64,000 nucleotides of DNA from Vibrio tubiashii (GCA_000775715.1 JRWQ01000007.1:372001-436000), one strand, 5' to 3'; positions 25,060 through 35,568 are shown, counted from the stretch's first letter. Translations and numbers: made by a program. The notes: a model not told the origin generated them from the sequence alone.

Positions 25060-26550
25060 TTATGGGAAGTCTAAGTGGCCACCTAGTTCTAGGACATCAA
25101 AGTAGTCTTTTAACATCGATATACTTAGCTTGGATACAGGATGTGTTCCAGTTGGGTTTAGCTGATAGCGAAGAGTAATATCTTTTATTGCTCTGGCTAT
25201 TTGCTTTTCCGTGAAATTTTCTGATTCAATGGCCTTCCATTTGATGAGTTCCCCTTCTATGTTCGGAGTTTGCATGAGAACAGAGAGGAGAGTTTGTATA
25301 TCAACTCTAAACTCCCCGTACTCTCGGAAAAAGAAGTCATCAACGGTCCAGTTACTATCAAGTATGTATCGATTGGTTTGCTGTGAGTTATCGATTCGAG
25401 GACGAACATTTTTGCCCGAGGTACTGTCGTCAACAACCGGATATGGTGCGATGCCAGTATTTAGGTATCGATAGTAGTGAGTGGAGTTCGAACGTTTTAG
25501 CACAGACAGAAGTGTGAGAGGAAGTATTTTATAGTTAAGCCCTGTCGACTTTGCTACTTCAAGATCCTGAATAACTTTATTAATCTCTCGCAGAGACTTC
25601 ATGCCATGCGCTTCGAAGATCTTTACAAGTATATCCAATACGTAGGGGTCACCTAGATCGAAGTCGTTGCCGATGATGGGAGGTAAATGGGCTCTTAGGT
25701 AGTTCTTGATACTTGGTGCTGGCAGAGTAACCGAGCGGTGGAAAAAACGACTTAAGTAAGAGTGAGCATCAAAGCCGTTTCCATATACAGCTTTGATTGA
25801 ATGCTGAAGTTGGTCGGTGTCTGTTGCTAACACAAAAACGAAGTGCTTAGTGTCAAAAAAGTGTTTTATGCTTTCGATGACTTCAATTGCATAGTTAGGG
25901 CGGCAGCGGTCGAGTTCATCAATCAACACGTAAACAGGATACTGTTTGGGAGTGTCTGTTTTTTGCGAAACACTGATTAGTTCTTGGGCCATCTTTTCGA
26001 GAACTTCTTTGAACTTATTGATGCCGTTCACCTGTTCTCGTTGCTCACACATAGCTTTTAGCACTTCTTTCATTGCGTCTGCGGAGTCGTTAGAGTTTAT
26101 TTCTAATCCCAACCTTTCTGATGCGCTCTCTAGAAAAGATTCATCACCAGGAACATTTGTTTTGTGTTTCAGATACCCAACTGCAAGTGAGGGAAGTGAT
26201 CTTTTAAAGAAGTAGCTACCTTTTTGTACGAATTGGGTCAATAACGCTTTGTTTGAACTCAGTGGGTTTTTGAGCTGCTCTTGAAAACAGTCAACCAATG
26301 CGAGCATTGGGTCCTTAGAAAAATCAGATTTCCATGCATCAAAGTAAATCACAGGATGGTCTGTTTTCAGTTCGTTGTACCAACAGTGGAGAAAGGTTGT
26401 CTTTCCCGCTCCCCAACTGGCGTTTAGATTGAGAACATGGCCGTGTTCGGAGTTCGCATTGAGTATTGACGATATATACTTTGAAAAAGGTTGATGGTTG
26501 ATAACCGTATATTTATCGAAAGTCGTTTGACCTGAGATAGAGTCTAACAC
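25060..26550 (-). CDS. KAP-family P-loop NTPase
   Basis: A 496-residue KAP (Kidins220/ARMS-PifA) NTPase. Walker A is NASWGAGKTTF (about 43-53), and Walker B is VYVLIDELDRCRPNYA near 206-221, the family's DELDR signature. Between them KGSYFFKRSLPSLAVGYL (about 109-126) is modestly hydrophobic and may contact the membrane. It starts with GTG at 26550 behind AAAGG. The founding bacterial member PifA excludes phage T7, so defence is a reasonable hypothesis, but KAP proteins have other roles. It stands alone between a terminator and about 500 nt of gene-free DNA, with no transposase or partner gene. Confidence 0.82.
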   Translation of the reverse strand: MLDSISGQTTFDKYTVINHQPFSKYISSILNANSEHGHVLNLNASWGAGKTTFLHCWYNELKTDHPVIYFDAWKSDFSKDPMLALVDCFQEQLKNPLSSNKALLTQFVQKGSYFFKRSLPSLAVGYLKHKTNVPGDESFLESASERLGLEINSNDSADAMKEVLKAMCEQREQVNGINKFKEVLEKMAQELISVSQKTDTPKQYPVYVLIDELDRCRPNYAIEVIESIKHFFDTKHFVFVLATDTDQLQHSIKAVYGNGFDAHSYLSRFFHRSVTLPAPSIKNYLRAHLPPIIGNDFDLGDPYVLDILVKIFEAHGMKSLREINKVIQDLEVAKSTGLNYKILPLTLLSVLKRSNSTHYYRYLNTGIAPYPVVDDSTSGKNVRPRIDNSQQTNRYILDSNWTVDDFFFREYGEFRVDIQTLLSVLMQTPNIEGELIKWKAIESENFTEKQIARAIKDITLRYQLNPTGTHPVSKLSISMLKDYFDVLELGGHLDFP

Positions 26551-27006
26551 CTGTTAAGCCTTTAATTTGATTGTATTTATGCAGTTAATGATAACACAAT
26601 GTCATGGCTGTAGTACGAGACGCTTAGGTCTGTTCTGGCGTGAATCGCCGCAAGTGCACGGGCTACTGACTTTTATACGAGCATTATTGCTTCCTAACAT
26701 TAACCTCTAATCCCTATTTCAAATATGTATACGTCATCAGCCCTTAGAACAAAGTAGCTTTTCTTCCTCAAGTAATATTTATTTTGTTTGTGCACTAATT
26801 ATCAATCTTTAAGTTTATCTAAATAGCCAGCATGTGCCTAACACCAGTGTTGTTCTATGTTTTTCCGATTGGAACGGCATTTTATTTGTGGGGTTAAGAT
26901 CGCTTTAGCACTTAGAGTACATGCATTTTTAACCAGAATATTGTGCTGTTTTACATGAATTAACTAAAAATCATTTGAGTACTAAGTAATATTCAGGCAT
27001 TTTATA
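26551..27006. other. Gene-free interval before betI
   Basis: About 460 nt, AT-rich, without an ORF, hairpin or tRNA that I can support. It should contain the divergent promoters for the KAP gene (left) and bet operon (right). Confidence 0.5.
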
Positions 27007-27028
27007 TTTAATTGAACGTTCAATTAAA
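27007..27028. promoter_or_regulatory. BetI operator
   Basis: A perfect 22-bp palindrome with arms TTTAATTGAAC/GTTCAATTAAA, 19 nt before betI. BetI is a choline-responsive TetR repressor that binds a dyad in its own promoter region; the site is seen, the binding inferred. Confidence 0.75.
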
Positions 27029-27046
27029 AATAAATGGAGTGAATAA

Positions 27047-27643
27047 ATGCCTAAGGTTGGTATGCCTAGTATTCGCAAACCTCAACTTGTTCAAGCCACC
27101 ATGGCAGTGATCGACCGTGTAGGAATGCAGTCTGCAAGTATTTCGCTGATAAGCAAAGAAGCGGGTGTCTCTTCGGGGATTATTAACCACTATTTTGGCG
27201 GCAAGCAGGGGTTGCTAGAAGAAACCATGCGAGAGATTCTTCGTCAGCACTCTACCTCCATTTCAGGCAAGCTTAGGCAATTGCCCCAAGATGCTCACGT
27301 GCAACGTATTAATGCCATCATCGAAGGTAACTTCGTGGGTTATCAGGCAGAGAACAAAGTGGCAAAAACCTGGTTGGCTTTTTGGTCATATTCTGCCCAT
27401 GACGCCCAACTAAAGCGACTACAAAGGGTCAATGAAAAGCGCTTATTGTCTCACCTAAGAATTGAACTCAAGGCGTTGTTTGATAAAGAGCAGGTGGAAA
27501 TAATTGCTCATGGTATCGCGGCACTTGTTGACGGTATCTGGCTGCGTGGAACGCTCAACCCACACGGCATTGATGCTGAGAAAGCTACGCTGATCATCAA
27601 TGACTACCTAGACAAACAACTTACATTTTACTCCAAAAAATAA
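27047..27643 (+). CDS. betI: Choline-responsive repressor BetI
   Basis: A 198-residue TetR-family repressor of the choline-to-betaine pathway, released by choline. It opens [20 protein letters not shown], a family hallmark. The HTH is [20 protein letters not shown] (about 33-52). TGGAGTG precedes the ATG, and a perfect palindrome lies just upstream. It leads the betIBA-choXWV operon; the gap to betB is 21 nt. Confidence 0.95.
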   Translation: MPKVGMPSIRKPQLVQATMAVIDRVGMQSASISLISKEAGVSSGIINHYFGGKQGLLEETMREILRQHSTSISGKLRQLPQDAHVQRINAIIEGNFVGYQAENKVAKTWLAFWSYSAHDAQLKRLQRVNEKRLLSHLRIELKALFDKEQVEIIAHGIAALVDGIWLRGTLNPHGIDAEKATLIINDYLDKQLTFYSKK

Positions 27644-27664
27644 TCATAAAAGTCAGAACCTTAT

Positions 27665-29125
27665 ATGGAAATCAAAGCACAATTTATCGACGGAGAAGCT
27701 TGTAAAGCAACGTCAAACGAGACGTTCGCAACGGTTAATCCAGCCAATGGACAAGTTATAGCTGAGGTAGGGCAAGCGAGTGATCAAGACCTAGCACGAG
27801 CCATTGCTGCGGCTAAGAGAGGATTCAAAGTTTGGGCCGCAATGTCACCAACCGAGCGTAGCCGAATACTACTCAAAGCCGTTGCTCTATTGCGAGAACG
27901 AAATGACGAACTGGCAACGCTCGAGGTTGCCGATACGGGCAAACCCCTTCAAGAAGCTATCGCAGTCGACATTGAGACGGGTGCCGATGTTATCGAGTAT
28001 TTCGCTGGTTTAGCCCCTGCGATGCAAGGTGAGCAGCAGCCATTAAATGAAACTCAGTTTTTCTATACTCGCCGTGAGCCATTAGGGATTTGCGCCGGCA
28101 TTGGTGCGTGGAACTACCCAATTCAGATTGCAATGTGGAAGTCGGCACCGGCACTCGCTGCGGGTAACGCTATGATCTTTAAACCATCAGAAGAGACGCC
28201 TCTATCAGCGGTTAAACTTGCGGAAATCTTTGCTGAGGCAGGTTTACCTAACGGTGTATTCAATGTCTTACAAGGTGACTACCGAGTTGGCCAAATGCTC
28301 ACGGCTCACCCAGACATCGCGAAGGTATCATTCACGGGAGAGTCTGGCACTGGTAAAGCCGTCATGGCAGACAGTGCAAAGACTCTCAAACAAGTCACCA
28401 TGGAGTTAGGTGGCAAATCGCCCTTGGTGGTGTTTGAAGATGCAAATATTGATGACGCTGTTTCAGCTGCCATGGTGGCAAATTTCTACACTCAAGGCGA
28501 AGTGTGTACGCATGGTACGCGCGTGTTCGTGCACGAGTCTATCCATGATGAGTTTATTGCGCAGTTAAAAGCGCGCACAGAGAAACTTGTCGTTGGTGAT
28601 CCAATGAATATCGAAACTCAAATTGGTGCACTAATTTCAAAAGAACACCTTGGTAAAGTGCTCAGCGCAATAGAAACCGCTAAAACGAGTGGAGCCACTC
28701 TATTGACAGGAGGCTACCAAGTTCTGGAGCGTGGGTTAGACGCTGGAAACTTTGTTGCGCCGACAGTATTTGTCGACTGTGAAGATCACATGCCTCATGT
28801 ACAGAACGAGATTTTTGGCCCTGTGATGTCGGTACTTAAATTTAGTGACGAGCAAGAGGTAATTCGACGTGCCAATGACACCGACTATGGTCTTGCGGCA
28901 GGTGTTTTCACACAAAATATTTCGCGCGCACATCGTGTTATTCACCAGTTACAGGCGGGAATTTGTTGGGTGAATACCTGGGGTGACTCACCAGCACAAA
29001 TGCCTGTTGGTGGTTATAAGTTATCAGGCATTGGTCGCGAGAATGGTCCAGAGACGTTGCAACATTACACCCAAACTAAGAGCGTCTTAATTGAATTGGG
29101 TGGCTATCCAAGCCCTTACGCTTAG
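27665..29125 (+). CDS. betB: Betaine aldehyde dehydrogenase
   Basis: A 486-residue NAD(P)-dependent aldehyde dehydrogenase oxidising betaine aldehyde to glycine betaine. The general base lies in [20 protein letters not shown] near 247, the catalytic cysteine in [15 protein letters not shown] near 281, and the cofactor site in [11 protein letters not shown] near 224. C-terminal [20 protein letters not shown] matches BetB. Length agrees with E. coli BetB (490 aa). Second gene of the operon, 21 nt before betA. Confidence 0.95.
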   Translation: MEIKAQFIDGEACKATSNETFATVNPANGQVIAEVGQASDQDLARAIAAAKRGFKVWAAMSPTERSRILLKAVALLRERNDELATLEVADTGKPLQEAIAVDIETGADVIEYFAGLAPAMQGEQQPLNETQFFYTRREPLGICAGIGAWNYPIQIAMWKSAPALAAGNAMIFKPSEETPLSAVKLAEIFAEAGLPNGVFNVLQGDYRVGQMLTAHPDIAKVSFTGESGTGKAVMADSAKTLKQVTMELGGKSPLVVFEDANIDDAVSAAMVANFYTQGEVCTHGTRVFVHESIHDEFIAQLKARTEKLVVGDPMNIETQIGALISKEHLGKVLSAIETAKTSGATLLTGGYQVLERGLDAGNFVAPTVFVDCEDHMPHVQNEIFGPVMSVLKFSDEQEVIRRANDTDYGLAAGVFTQNISRAHRVIHQLQAGICWVNTWGDSPAQMPVGGYKLSGIGRENGPETLQHYTQTKSVLIELGGYPSPYA

Positions 29126-29146
29126 TTTCAAGACACGGAGAAGAAA

Positions 29147-30835
29147 ATGAATCAACACTACGACTACATCATCGTAGGCGCAGGATCTGCGGGTTGTGTC
29201 TTAGCGGATCGATTGAGCGAAAGCGGTGAGCACAAGGTTCTGTTACTAGAGGCAGGTGGCACTGACAAGAGCATATTTATCCAAATGCCAACGGCTTTGT
29301 CTTACCCAATGAATACTGAGCGCTATGCATGGCAATTTGAAACTGACAACGAGATAGGATTGGACAACCGTAAGCTGCATTGTCCTCGGGGTAAGGTGCT
29401 TGGTGGTAGTTCATCTATAAATGGCATGGTGTACGTTCGAGGGCATGCTTGCGACTTCGACGAGTGGGAGCAGCATGGCGCCAAAGGGTGGAACTATCAA
29501 GCCTGCTTACCTTATTTCAAGCGCGCTGAGTCGTGGGTAGGTGGTCAAGACCAATACCGAGGTGATTCAGGGCCATTAGGGACTTGCGCCGGCAACGAGA
29601 TGAAGCTCAATCCTCTTTATCAAGCCTTTATCGACGCGGGTAAAGAGGCGGGTTACCCAGAGACTGAAGATTATAACGGCCATCAGCAAGAAGGCTTTGG
29701 CCCAATGCATATGACGGTAGACAAAGGTGTCCGTGCATCAACGTCTAACGCTTACTTAAGGCGTGCATTAAAGCGCTCAAATCTGACTCTGATCAAGGGT
29801 GTGGTGGCGAGAAAAGTTCTCCTTGAATCGGGCACTGCTATAGGCGTTGAGTTTGAAAAATCAGGCACTATCAAGCAGTGTTTCGCGACTAAAGAGGTTA
29901 TCTCTAGTGCTGGTTCTATTGGCTCACCACAACTATTGCAACTTTCGGGAATCGGACCTAAATCGATATTGGAACAAGCAGGTGTGGTTGTTGAGCAGGA
30001 TCTACCCGGAGTTGGTCAAAATCTGCAAGACCATTTGGAAGTCTATTTTCAATATCACTGTACTCAACCTATCACGCTCAACAGTAAGTTAGGGCTGATC
30101 AGTAAAGCTAAGATTGGGACAGAGTGGATTCTGACTCGCAAAGGTTTAGGGGCTACAAACCATTTTGAGTCTTGCGCATTCATTCGTTCGCGCGAAGGGG
30201 TTAAATGGCCAAATATTCAATATCACTTTTTACCAGCGGCGATGAGATACGATGGTAAAGCCGCTTTTAATGGGCATGGTTTCCAAGTTCATGTCGGGCC
30301 AAATAAACCCGAGAGTCGTGGTTCCATCCAGATCGTGTCGGCTGACCCAAACGAGCAGCCACATATTCAGTTCAACTATATTTCGACAGCCCAAGATCGT
30401 CAGGATTGGCGCGATTGCATCCGCCTAACTCGCGAGATCCTACAACAACCAGCAATGGATCATTTCCGTGGGGAAGAGATTCAGCCAGGGCAGAGTGTTA
30501 CTACCGACGAGGACATTGATGAGTGGGTAAGGCGTAATGTGGAAAGTGCTTACCATCCATCATGCAGTTGCAAAATGGGTGCTGATGACGACCCATTGGC
30601 AGTACTAGATGAAGAGTGCCGAGTTCGCGGTATAGCAGGGCTGAGAGTCGTTGACTCGTCAATATTCCCGACTATTCCTAATGGAAACTTAAATGCCCCA
30701 ACCATCATGGTCGCAGAACGAGCTGCCGATATGATCTTGGGAGCGCAACTATTACAAGCTGGGCACGCACCAGTTTGGATAGAGCCTGAATGGCAAAAAA
30801 AACAAAGAACAAATAAACCCAAAAGGGCTGTGTAA
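29147..30835 (+). CDS. betA: Choline dehydrogenase
   Basis: A 562-residue GMC-family FAD oxidoreductase that converts choline to betaine aldehyde and can continue to betaine. The FAD dinucleotide fold [19 protein letters not shown] is at about 7-25, the GMC signature [20 protein letters not shown] near 80-99, and the catalytic histidine in [12 protein letters not shown] near 469. The C-terminal [18 protein letters not shown] is conserved. Length matches E. coli BetA (556 aa). It is membrane-associated in other bacteria. Third gene of the operon. Confidence 0.96.
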   Translation: MNQHYDYIIVGAGSAGCVLADRLSESGEHKVLLLEAGGTDKSIFIQMPTALSYPMNTERYAWQFETDNEIGLDNRKLHCPRGKVLGGSSSINGMVYVRGHACDFDEWEQHGAKGWNYQACLPYFKRAESWVGGQDQYRGDSGPLGTCAGNEMKLNPLYQAFIDAGKEAGYPETEDYNGHQQEGFGPMHMTVDKGVRASTSNAYLRRALKRSNLTLIKGVVARKVLLESGTAIGVEFEKSGTIKQCFATKEVISSAGSIGSPQLLQLSGIGPKSILEQAGVVVEQDLPGVGQNLQDHLEVYFQYHCTQPITLNSKLGLISKAKIGTEWILTRKGLGATNHFESCAFIRSREGVKWPNIQYHFLPAAMRYDGKAAFNGHGFQVHVGPNKPESRGSIQIVSADPNEQPHIQFNYISTAQDRQDWRDCIRLTREILQQPAMDHFRGEEIQPGQSVTTDEDIDEWVRRNVESAYHPSCSCKMGADDDPLAVLDEECRVRGIAGLRVVDSSIFPTIPNGNLNAPTIMVAERAADMILGAQLLQAGHAPVWIEPEWQKKQRTNKPKRAV

Positions 30836-30874
30836 TCAGCTCATAAAGTCAGTAATCATTACAAGGAAAAAAAC

Positions 30875-31813
30875 ATGTCTATGATGACAAAAACACTCGC
30901 TACGTTAGCCGTTAGTGCACTTGCTGCTAACGCTTATGCTACTCAATGTGAAACCGTTAAATTTGCTGATGTCGGTTGGACTGATATTACGGCAACAACC
31001 GCCGTGACTTCGGAGCTACTAAAAGGCATGGGTTACAAAACAGATACGGATTTACTGTCAGTACCAGTGACTTATTCTTCAATGGCGAACGGTGATATCG
31101 ATATCTTCCTTGGCAACTGGATGCCAACCATGGAGGGAGATATCGCTAAGTATCGTGAGGCAGGCAGTGTAGAAACGGTTCGCGCGAATCTTGAAGGGGC
31201 TAAGTATACATTAGCGGTTCCGAAGTATGTCTATGATGCCGGAGTAAAAAGCTTTGCAGACCTAGTAAAACACGCTGATAAGTTTAAAGACAAAATCTAC
31301 GGTATTGAACCAGGTAATGATGGTAACCGCTTAATTCAGTCTATGATCGACAATGATGCATTTGGCCTTAAAGGCTTTAGTTTAGTTGAGTCGAGTGAAG
31401 CGGGAATGGTTTCGCAGGTTTCACGTGCTGTGCGCAGAAACCAGTGGATTGTTTATTTAGGCTGGGCGCCTCACCCGATGAACAGCAATGTTGATATGGC
31501 TTACCTTTCTGGCGGTGATGATTACTTCGGTCCCAACTATGGCGGCGCAAATGTGTATACCAATGTGCGCGCGAATTACTTATCTGAGTGTAAAAACGTC
31601 GGGCAGATGCTCAAAAATCTTGAGTTCAGCTTAGAGATGGAAAACGAGCTAATGGAAGCGATTCTTAATCAGAATATGAAACCTTCCAAAGCCGCTCAAC
31701 AGTGGTTACAAGCAAATCCGCAGCAGGTAGAAGTCTGGCTAGATGGAGTCAAAACCCTAAGCGGTGATGATGCAGCGAACGCTGTAAGCCGTTATATCAA
31801 TTCTAAAGTATAA
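30875..31813 (+). CDS. choX: Choline ABC transporter substrate-binding protein
   Basis: A 312-residue periplasmic binding protein of the OpuAC/ProX class. The signal peptide ends near residue 23 (ALAANAYA). The mature part has FADVGWTDITATTAVTSELL, FLGNWMPTME near 86 and YLGWAPHPMN near 192, tryptophans that build the aromatic cage for quaternary ammonium in this family. Fusion with betIBA points to choline as ligand. GenBank entries often call it choX or proX. An 8-bp hairpin separates it from the permease gene, so it is probably made in excess. Confidence 0.9.
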   Translation: MSMMTKTLATLAVSALAANAYATQCETVKFADVGWTDITATTAVTSELLKGMGYKTDTDLLSVPVTYSSMANGDIDIFLGNWMPTMEGDIAKYREAGSVETVRANLEGAKYTLAVPKYVYDAGVKSFADLVKHADKFKDKIYGIEPGNDGNRLIQSMIDNDAFGLKGFSLVESSEAGMVSQVSRAVRRNQWIVYLGWAPHPMNSNVDMAYLSGGDDYFGPNYGGANVYTNVRANYLSECKNVGQMLKNLEFSLEMENELMEAILNQNMKPSKAAQQWLQANPQQVEVWLDGVKTLSGDDAANAVSRYINSKV

Positions 31814-31821
31814 ATGTTCTA

Positions 31822-31847
31822 GAGTGAGGGGCACAAACTCCTCACTC
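31822..31847 (+). other. Intercistronic hairpin choX-choW
   Basis: Perfect arms GAGTGAGG/CCTCACTC with a 10-nt loop and no U-tract, 8 nt after the choX stop. It probably protects the choX mRNA 3' end and gives binding protein in excess over permease, as in other ABC operons. Confidence 0.55.
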
Positions 31848-31866
31848 GGCAAATAAAGGTTTTATT

Positions 31867-32709
31867 GTGAATTTTATTACAGAGAACAAGATCCCTGTCG
31901 GTGATTGGATAGAGGTGGGTGTCGATTGGCTAACGCTAAATGCAGCTGGGCTATTCGATGCGATTTCAATCTTTCTTGAAACCGTCATTCTTTTTGTTGT
32001 CGATATTTTTAAGTGGATGCCACCAGCGGTGCCGATTGTACTTACAGCCGCAATTGCCTGGTACTTACACCGTAGTATTCCCTTGGTGATTTTTGTTATT
32101 GGAGCTCTGCTCACTATTCTTAATCTAGGCTATTGGCAAGAGATGCTCGAAACGTTTGTTTTGGTGTTTGCTGCGACTGGTGTCTCTGTCTTGATCGGTG
32201 TCCCTGTTGGTATTATGGCTGCTCACCGCCCTTGGCTATATACATTATTGCGGCCGATTCTCGATTTAATGCAAACCGTTCCTACCTTCGTGTATCTAAT
32301 CCCGACGCTGGTGCTGTTTGGGTTAGGTATCGTGCCGGGACTTATATCGACCATCATTTTTGCCATTGCAGCGCCAATTCGACTGACCTACCTGGGGATT
32401 ACTAAAGTGCCTCAAGAGCTAGTAGAAGCGGGTAAAGCTTTTGGTGCTAGCCGAATGAAATTGTTGTTTAAAGTGGAGTTGCCTGCAGCAACGCCGAGCA
32501 TTATGGCGGGTGTTACTCAGTGCATCATGTTGTCGTTGTCTATGGTGGTTATTTCCGCATTAGTAGGTGCAGACGGCCTAGGAAAACCTGTGGTTAGAGC
32601 GCTGAACACAGTGAATATTTCACAAGGCTTTGAAGCAGGTTTGGCTATCGTTCTGGTTGCAATCATTCTGGACCGTTTGTGTAAATCTCCTAATCAAAAA
32701 GAGGCCTAG
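31867..32709 (+). CDS. choW: Choline ABC transporter permease
   Basis: A 280-residue ProW/OpuAB-type inner-membrane permease with about six spans. The BPD_transp signature VPQELVEAGKAFGASRMKLL near 179-198 is the EAA loop that docks on the ATPase. It starts with GTG at 31867, AAAGG upstream. The stop is 2 nt before the choV ATG. Together with choX and choV it forms an importer for choline feeding BetA/BetB. Confidence 0.92.
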   Translation: MNFITENKIPVGDWIEVGVDWLTLNAAGLFDAISIFLETVILFVVDIFKWMPPAVPIVLTAAIAWYLHRSIPLVIFVIGALLTILNLGYWQEMLETFVLVFAATGVSVLIGVPVGIMAAHRPWLYTLLRPILDLMQTVPTFVYLIPTLVLFGLGIVPGLISTIIFAIAAPIRLTYLGITKVPQELVEAGKAFGASRMKLLFKVELPAATPSIMAGVTQCIMLSLSMVVISALVGADGLGKPVVRALNTVNISQGFEAGLAIVLVAIILDRLCKSPNQKEA

Positions 32710-32711
32710 TC

Positions 32712-33896
32712 ATGGAAGCAATTACGATTAAAAATCTAGACGTTGTGTTTGGCGACAAGCCTCAGCAGGCGTTAGACCTTCTCGATTTAGGCAAGTCACG
32801 ACAAGAGATCATTGATACGACAGGCCAAGTTGTCGGTGTTGATAATGTATCGCTCAGTGTCAAAGAGGGCGAGATTTGTGTCTTAATGGGACTCTCTGGC
32901 TCAGGTAAGTCTAGCTTGTTACGGGCGGTGAATGGATTGAATGAGATCAGTCGTGGTTCGCTTGAGATTAAAGATGGTGAGCAAAGCGTTGACCTCGCGA
33001 GTTGCGATGCAGAGACTTTGCGTCATTTGCGTACTCACCGTGTATCCATGGTGTTTCAAAAGTTTGCCCTTATGCCGTGGCTCACTGTGCTTGATAACGT
33101 CGCATTCGGGCTAGAAATGCGCGGTATGGGCAAAGCGCAACGTCGAGCGAAAGCCAGAGAGCAGCTAGACATGGTTGGTTTATCGGAATGGGAGAATAAG
33201 TATCCTCATGAGTTGTCTGGCGGGATGCAGCAGCGGGTTGGCTTGGCTCGAGCATTTGCGATGGACACCGATATATTGTTGATGGATGAACCTTTCTCTG
33301 CACTTGACCCGTTGATTCGTACTCAACTCCAAGATGAGCTGCTGCAACTGCAAAGCGAGCTCAATAAAACAATTATATTTGTTAGCCATGATTTGGATGA
33401 GGCGCTAAAAATTGGCAACAATATTGTTATTATGGAATCAGGAAAATTAATTCAGCACGGAGAGCCAGAGCAGATCGTCCTGAAGCCAGAAACCGAATAT
33501 GTGAAGAACTTTGTCGCGCATACCAACCCGTTGAATGTTTTGAAAGGACGTTCTTTAATGCAATCGCGTAACGAGTTGAATCGTCGTGGCTCACAATGGG
33601 AAGTGTGCGCTACAGATGAGCTTTGGGTCGAGCAAAAATCGAACGGGCTCGAGCTGGTTGACTCAAATAAAACCTTGCTTGATTGGCGCGATGATTCGGT
33701 CGAAATGGGGGACATTGATAGTTCAGTCGTGGTTCAAGCAAGCCCTGATATCGGCATGCGCGAAGCGATTGAGCTAAAACAGCGTAGCGAACAGCCTATT
33801 CTTCTTGTTGAAGAGGATGAGTTGGTTGGTGTACTCACAGACAATGAACTCTATGATGCGTTACTGGGTAACTATAAATCGCAGCAAATCGCTTAA
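32712..33896 (+). CDS. choV: Choline ABC transporter ATP-binding protein
   Basis: A 394-residue ProV-like ATPase. Walker A GLSGSGKSSLLRAVNGL near 60, Q-loop FQKFALMPW near 115, signature LSGGMQQRVGLARAFAMDTD near 167, Walker B ILLMDEPFSALDP near 189, and H-loop VSHDLDEAL. The C-terminal 120 residues resemble a degenerate CBS region, used by ProV/OpuA for ionic-strength gating. Last gene of the bet-cho operon, followed by a hairpin terminator. Confidence 0.93.
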   Translation: MEAITIKNLDVVFGDKPQQALDLLDLGKSRQEIIDTTGQVVGVDNVSLSVKEGEICVLMGLSGSGKSSLLRAVNGLNEISRGSLEIKDGEQSVDLASCDAETLRHLRTHRVSMVFQKFALMPWLTVLDNVAFGLEMRGMGKAQRRAKAREQLDMVGLSEWENKYPHELSGGMQQRVGLARAFAMDTDILLMDEPFSALDPLIRTQLQDELLQLQSELNKTIIFVSHDLDEALKIGNNIVIMESGKLIQHGEPEQIVLKPETEYVKNFVAHTNPLNVLKGRSLMQSRNELNRRGSQWEVCATDELWVEQKSNGLELVDSNKTLLDWRDDSVEMGDIDSSVVVQASPDIGMREAIELKQRSEQPILLVEEDELVGVLTDNELYDALLGNYKSQQIA

Positions 33897-33897
33897 C

Positions 33898-33928
33898 AAA
33901 CTCACCCGTCAAAATGGCGGGTGAGTTT
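33898..33928 (+). terminator. Terminator of the bet-cho operon
   Basis: AAACTCACCCG/CGGGTGAGTTT stem, 11 bp, 9-nt loop; the T run is short (TTTCATT). Confidence 0.65.
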
Positions 33929-34019
33929 CATTAACAAATCTTAATTTTCACTCAACGCTACCTTAATCCCACGTTTTGTACTCTTTGACCAATAAATAAA
34001 ACCAAAGGGGACAAAAAAG

Positions 34020-35471
34020 GTGAATATACTAGGTTATCTACAAAAAGTGGGTAAGGCGTTAATGGTGCCGATAGCAGTACTACCAGCGGGTGGTTTGATG
34101 CTGGGTATTGGTTATGCGCTTGACCCGACATGGGGAGCTGGCGGAAGTCCGCTGGCGAACTTCTTGATTTATGCGGGTAAGGCGATCATGGACAACCAGG
34201 CATGGCTGTTTGCTGTCGGCGTCGCATTTGGTATGGCAAAAGATAACAATGGTGCAGCAGCACTGGCAGGTTTGATAGGCTTGTTCATTGTGCAAACTCT
34301 CGTTTCCGATCCTGCTGTGATTTCCTTGCTCACGGGAACCGCCGTTGCGGATATGAGTAAGGAGTCTGTCATTGCGTATGGTGCCGTCGTTAACGCCTTT
34401 ACCGGGATTCTAACGGGTATTATTGCAGGAGAGCTTTACAACCGTTTCCATAATATACAGCTGCCGTCTGTACTTGCGTTCTTTGGCGGACGCCGCTTTG
34501 TACCGATCATTACATCAGCGGTAATGTGTGTTGTGGCTTACATTCTGATAGTCGTTTGGCCTATGGTCTACGTTGCGTTGGTTAATTTTGGTAAGAGCTT
34601 TATCGATCTAGGTCCAATTGGCGCAGGTTTGTATGGTTTCTTTAACCGATTATTGATCCCACTAGGCCTTCACCACGCTCTTAACCAAGTATTCTGGGCC
34701 GATCTTGCTGGTATAAACGATATCTTCAACTTTTGGAACAACACTGGTGAGCTTGGTATTACAGGTCGTTACATGGCAGGTTTCTTCCCTGTAATGGGTT
34801 ACGGTCTACCGGCGGCTGCCCTGGCAATTTACCACTGTGCTAAGCCAGAGAACAAAGCCAAAATTGGCTCTATTATGCTGGCGGCAGGTACGACTGCCAT
34901 TGTCACTGGTGTGACAGAGCCGCTAGAGTTTGCGTTTATGTTCGCGGCGCCAGTGTTGTTCGTGATTCATGCCGCATTGACTGCCGCTTCAATGACGATT
35001 GCCGCCACCTTCCAATGGACAGCAGGTTTCACATTCAGTGGTGGTTTGATCGACTTCTTCTTATCTATGAGTCTGCCACTGGCGAACAAGCCTTACATGC
35101 TTGTGGTCCAAGGGTTGTGTTTTGCGGCTGTGTACTACGTCGTATTCCGCTTCGCTATTATTAAGTTTGACCTTAAAACTCCGGGTCGTGAAGATGCGTC
35201 AGAAGTCGGCTCGGCTGCAGCGTCGACTGACAAAACAAAACTGGCGGCTCAATACACCGAAGCTTTGGGTGGAAAATCAAACCTAGACAGCATTGATGCC
35301 TGTATTACTCGTCTTCGTCTATCTGTACATGACATGAGTAAGGTTGATGAAGTGGCACTGAAAGAGTTGGGTGCAATGGGTGTGGTTAAGTTGAACGAGC
35401 ATAATGTTCAGGTTATTTTAGGCCCTGAAGCTGAACTGGTGGCCGGAGAGATGAAAGCTCTACCTGCTTAG
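34020..35471 (+). CDS. nagE: PTS permease EIICB, N-acetylglucosamine type
   Basis: A 483-residue PTS transporter of the glucose/N-acetylglucosamine family that imports and phosphorylates its sugar. The EIIC domain (about 1-370) begins MNILGYLQKVGKALMVPIAV and has GLHHALNQVFW near 217 and GVTEPLEFAFMF near 299, family motifs. The EIIB domain (about 405-483) has its phosphocysteine in SIDACITRLRLSV near 428. Unlike E. coli NagE there is no EIIA domain, so phosphate must come from a separate EIIA. GTG start behind AAAGGGG. GlcNAc is the likely substrate; glucose is not excluded. Confidence 0.88.
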   Translation: MNILGYLQKVGKALMVPIAVLPAGGLMLGIGYALDPTWGAGGSPLANFLIYAGKAIMDNQAWLFAVGVAFGMAKDNNGAAALAGLIGLFIVQTLVSDPAVISLLTGTAVADMSKESVIAYGAVVNAFTGILTGIIAGELYNRFHNIQLPSVLAFFGGRRFVPIITSAVMCVVAYILIVVWPMVYVALVNFGKSFIDLGPIGAGLYGFFNRLLIPLGLHHALNQVFWADLAGINDIFNFWNNTGELGITGRYMAGFFPVMGYGLPAAALAIYHCAKPENKAKIGSIMLAAGTTAIVTGVTEPLEFAFMFAAPVLFVIHAALTAASMTIAATFQWTAGFTFSGGLIDFFLSMSLPLANKPYMLVVQGLCFAAVYYVVFRFAIIKFDLKTPGREDASEVGSAAASTDKTKLAAQYTEALGGKSNLDSIDACITRLRLSVHDMSKVDEVALKELGAMGVVKLNEHNVQVILGPEAELVAGEMKALPA

Positions 35472-35515
35472 CCGATGAGGTTCAGCTCTCAAGTATGATT
35501 GAGAAATCACTATAG

Positions 35516-35545
35516 AAAGGCAGCTTTTTACAAAGCTGCCTTTTT
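35516..35545. terminator. Bidirectional terminator, nagE / histidine kinase
   Basis: AAAGGCAGCTTT/AAAGCTGCCTTTTT stem of 12 bp with a 4-nt loop, T-rich on both strands, between convergent genes. Confidence 0.85.
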
Positions 35546-35568
35546 AGTTTGGTTGGTATGATATCGAG

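Noticed and set aside
26551-27006. Mobile-element remnant next to the KAP gene
   Set aside because: No terminal inverted repeats, direct repeats or transposase fragments could be found by eye.
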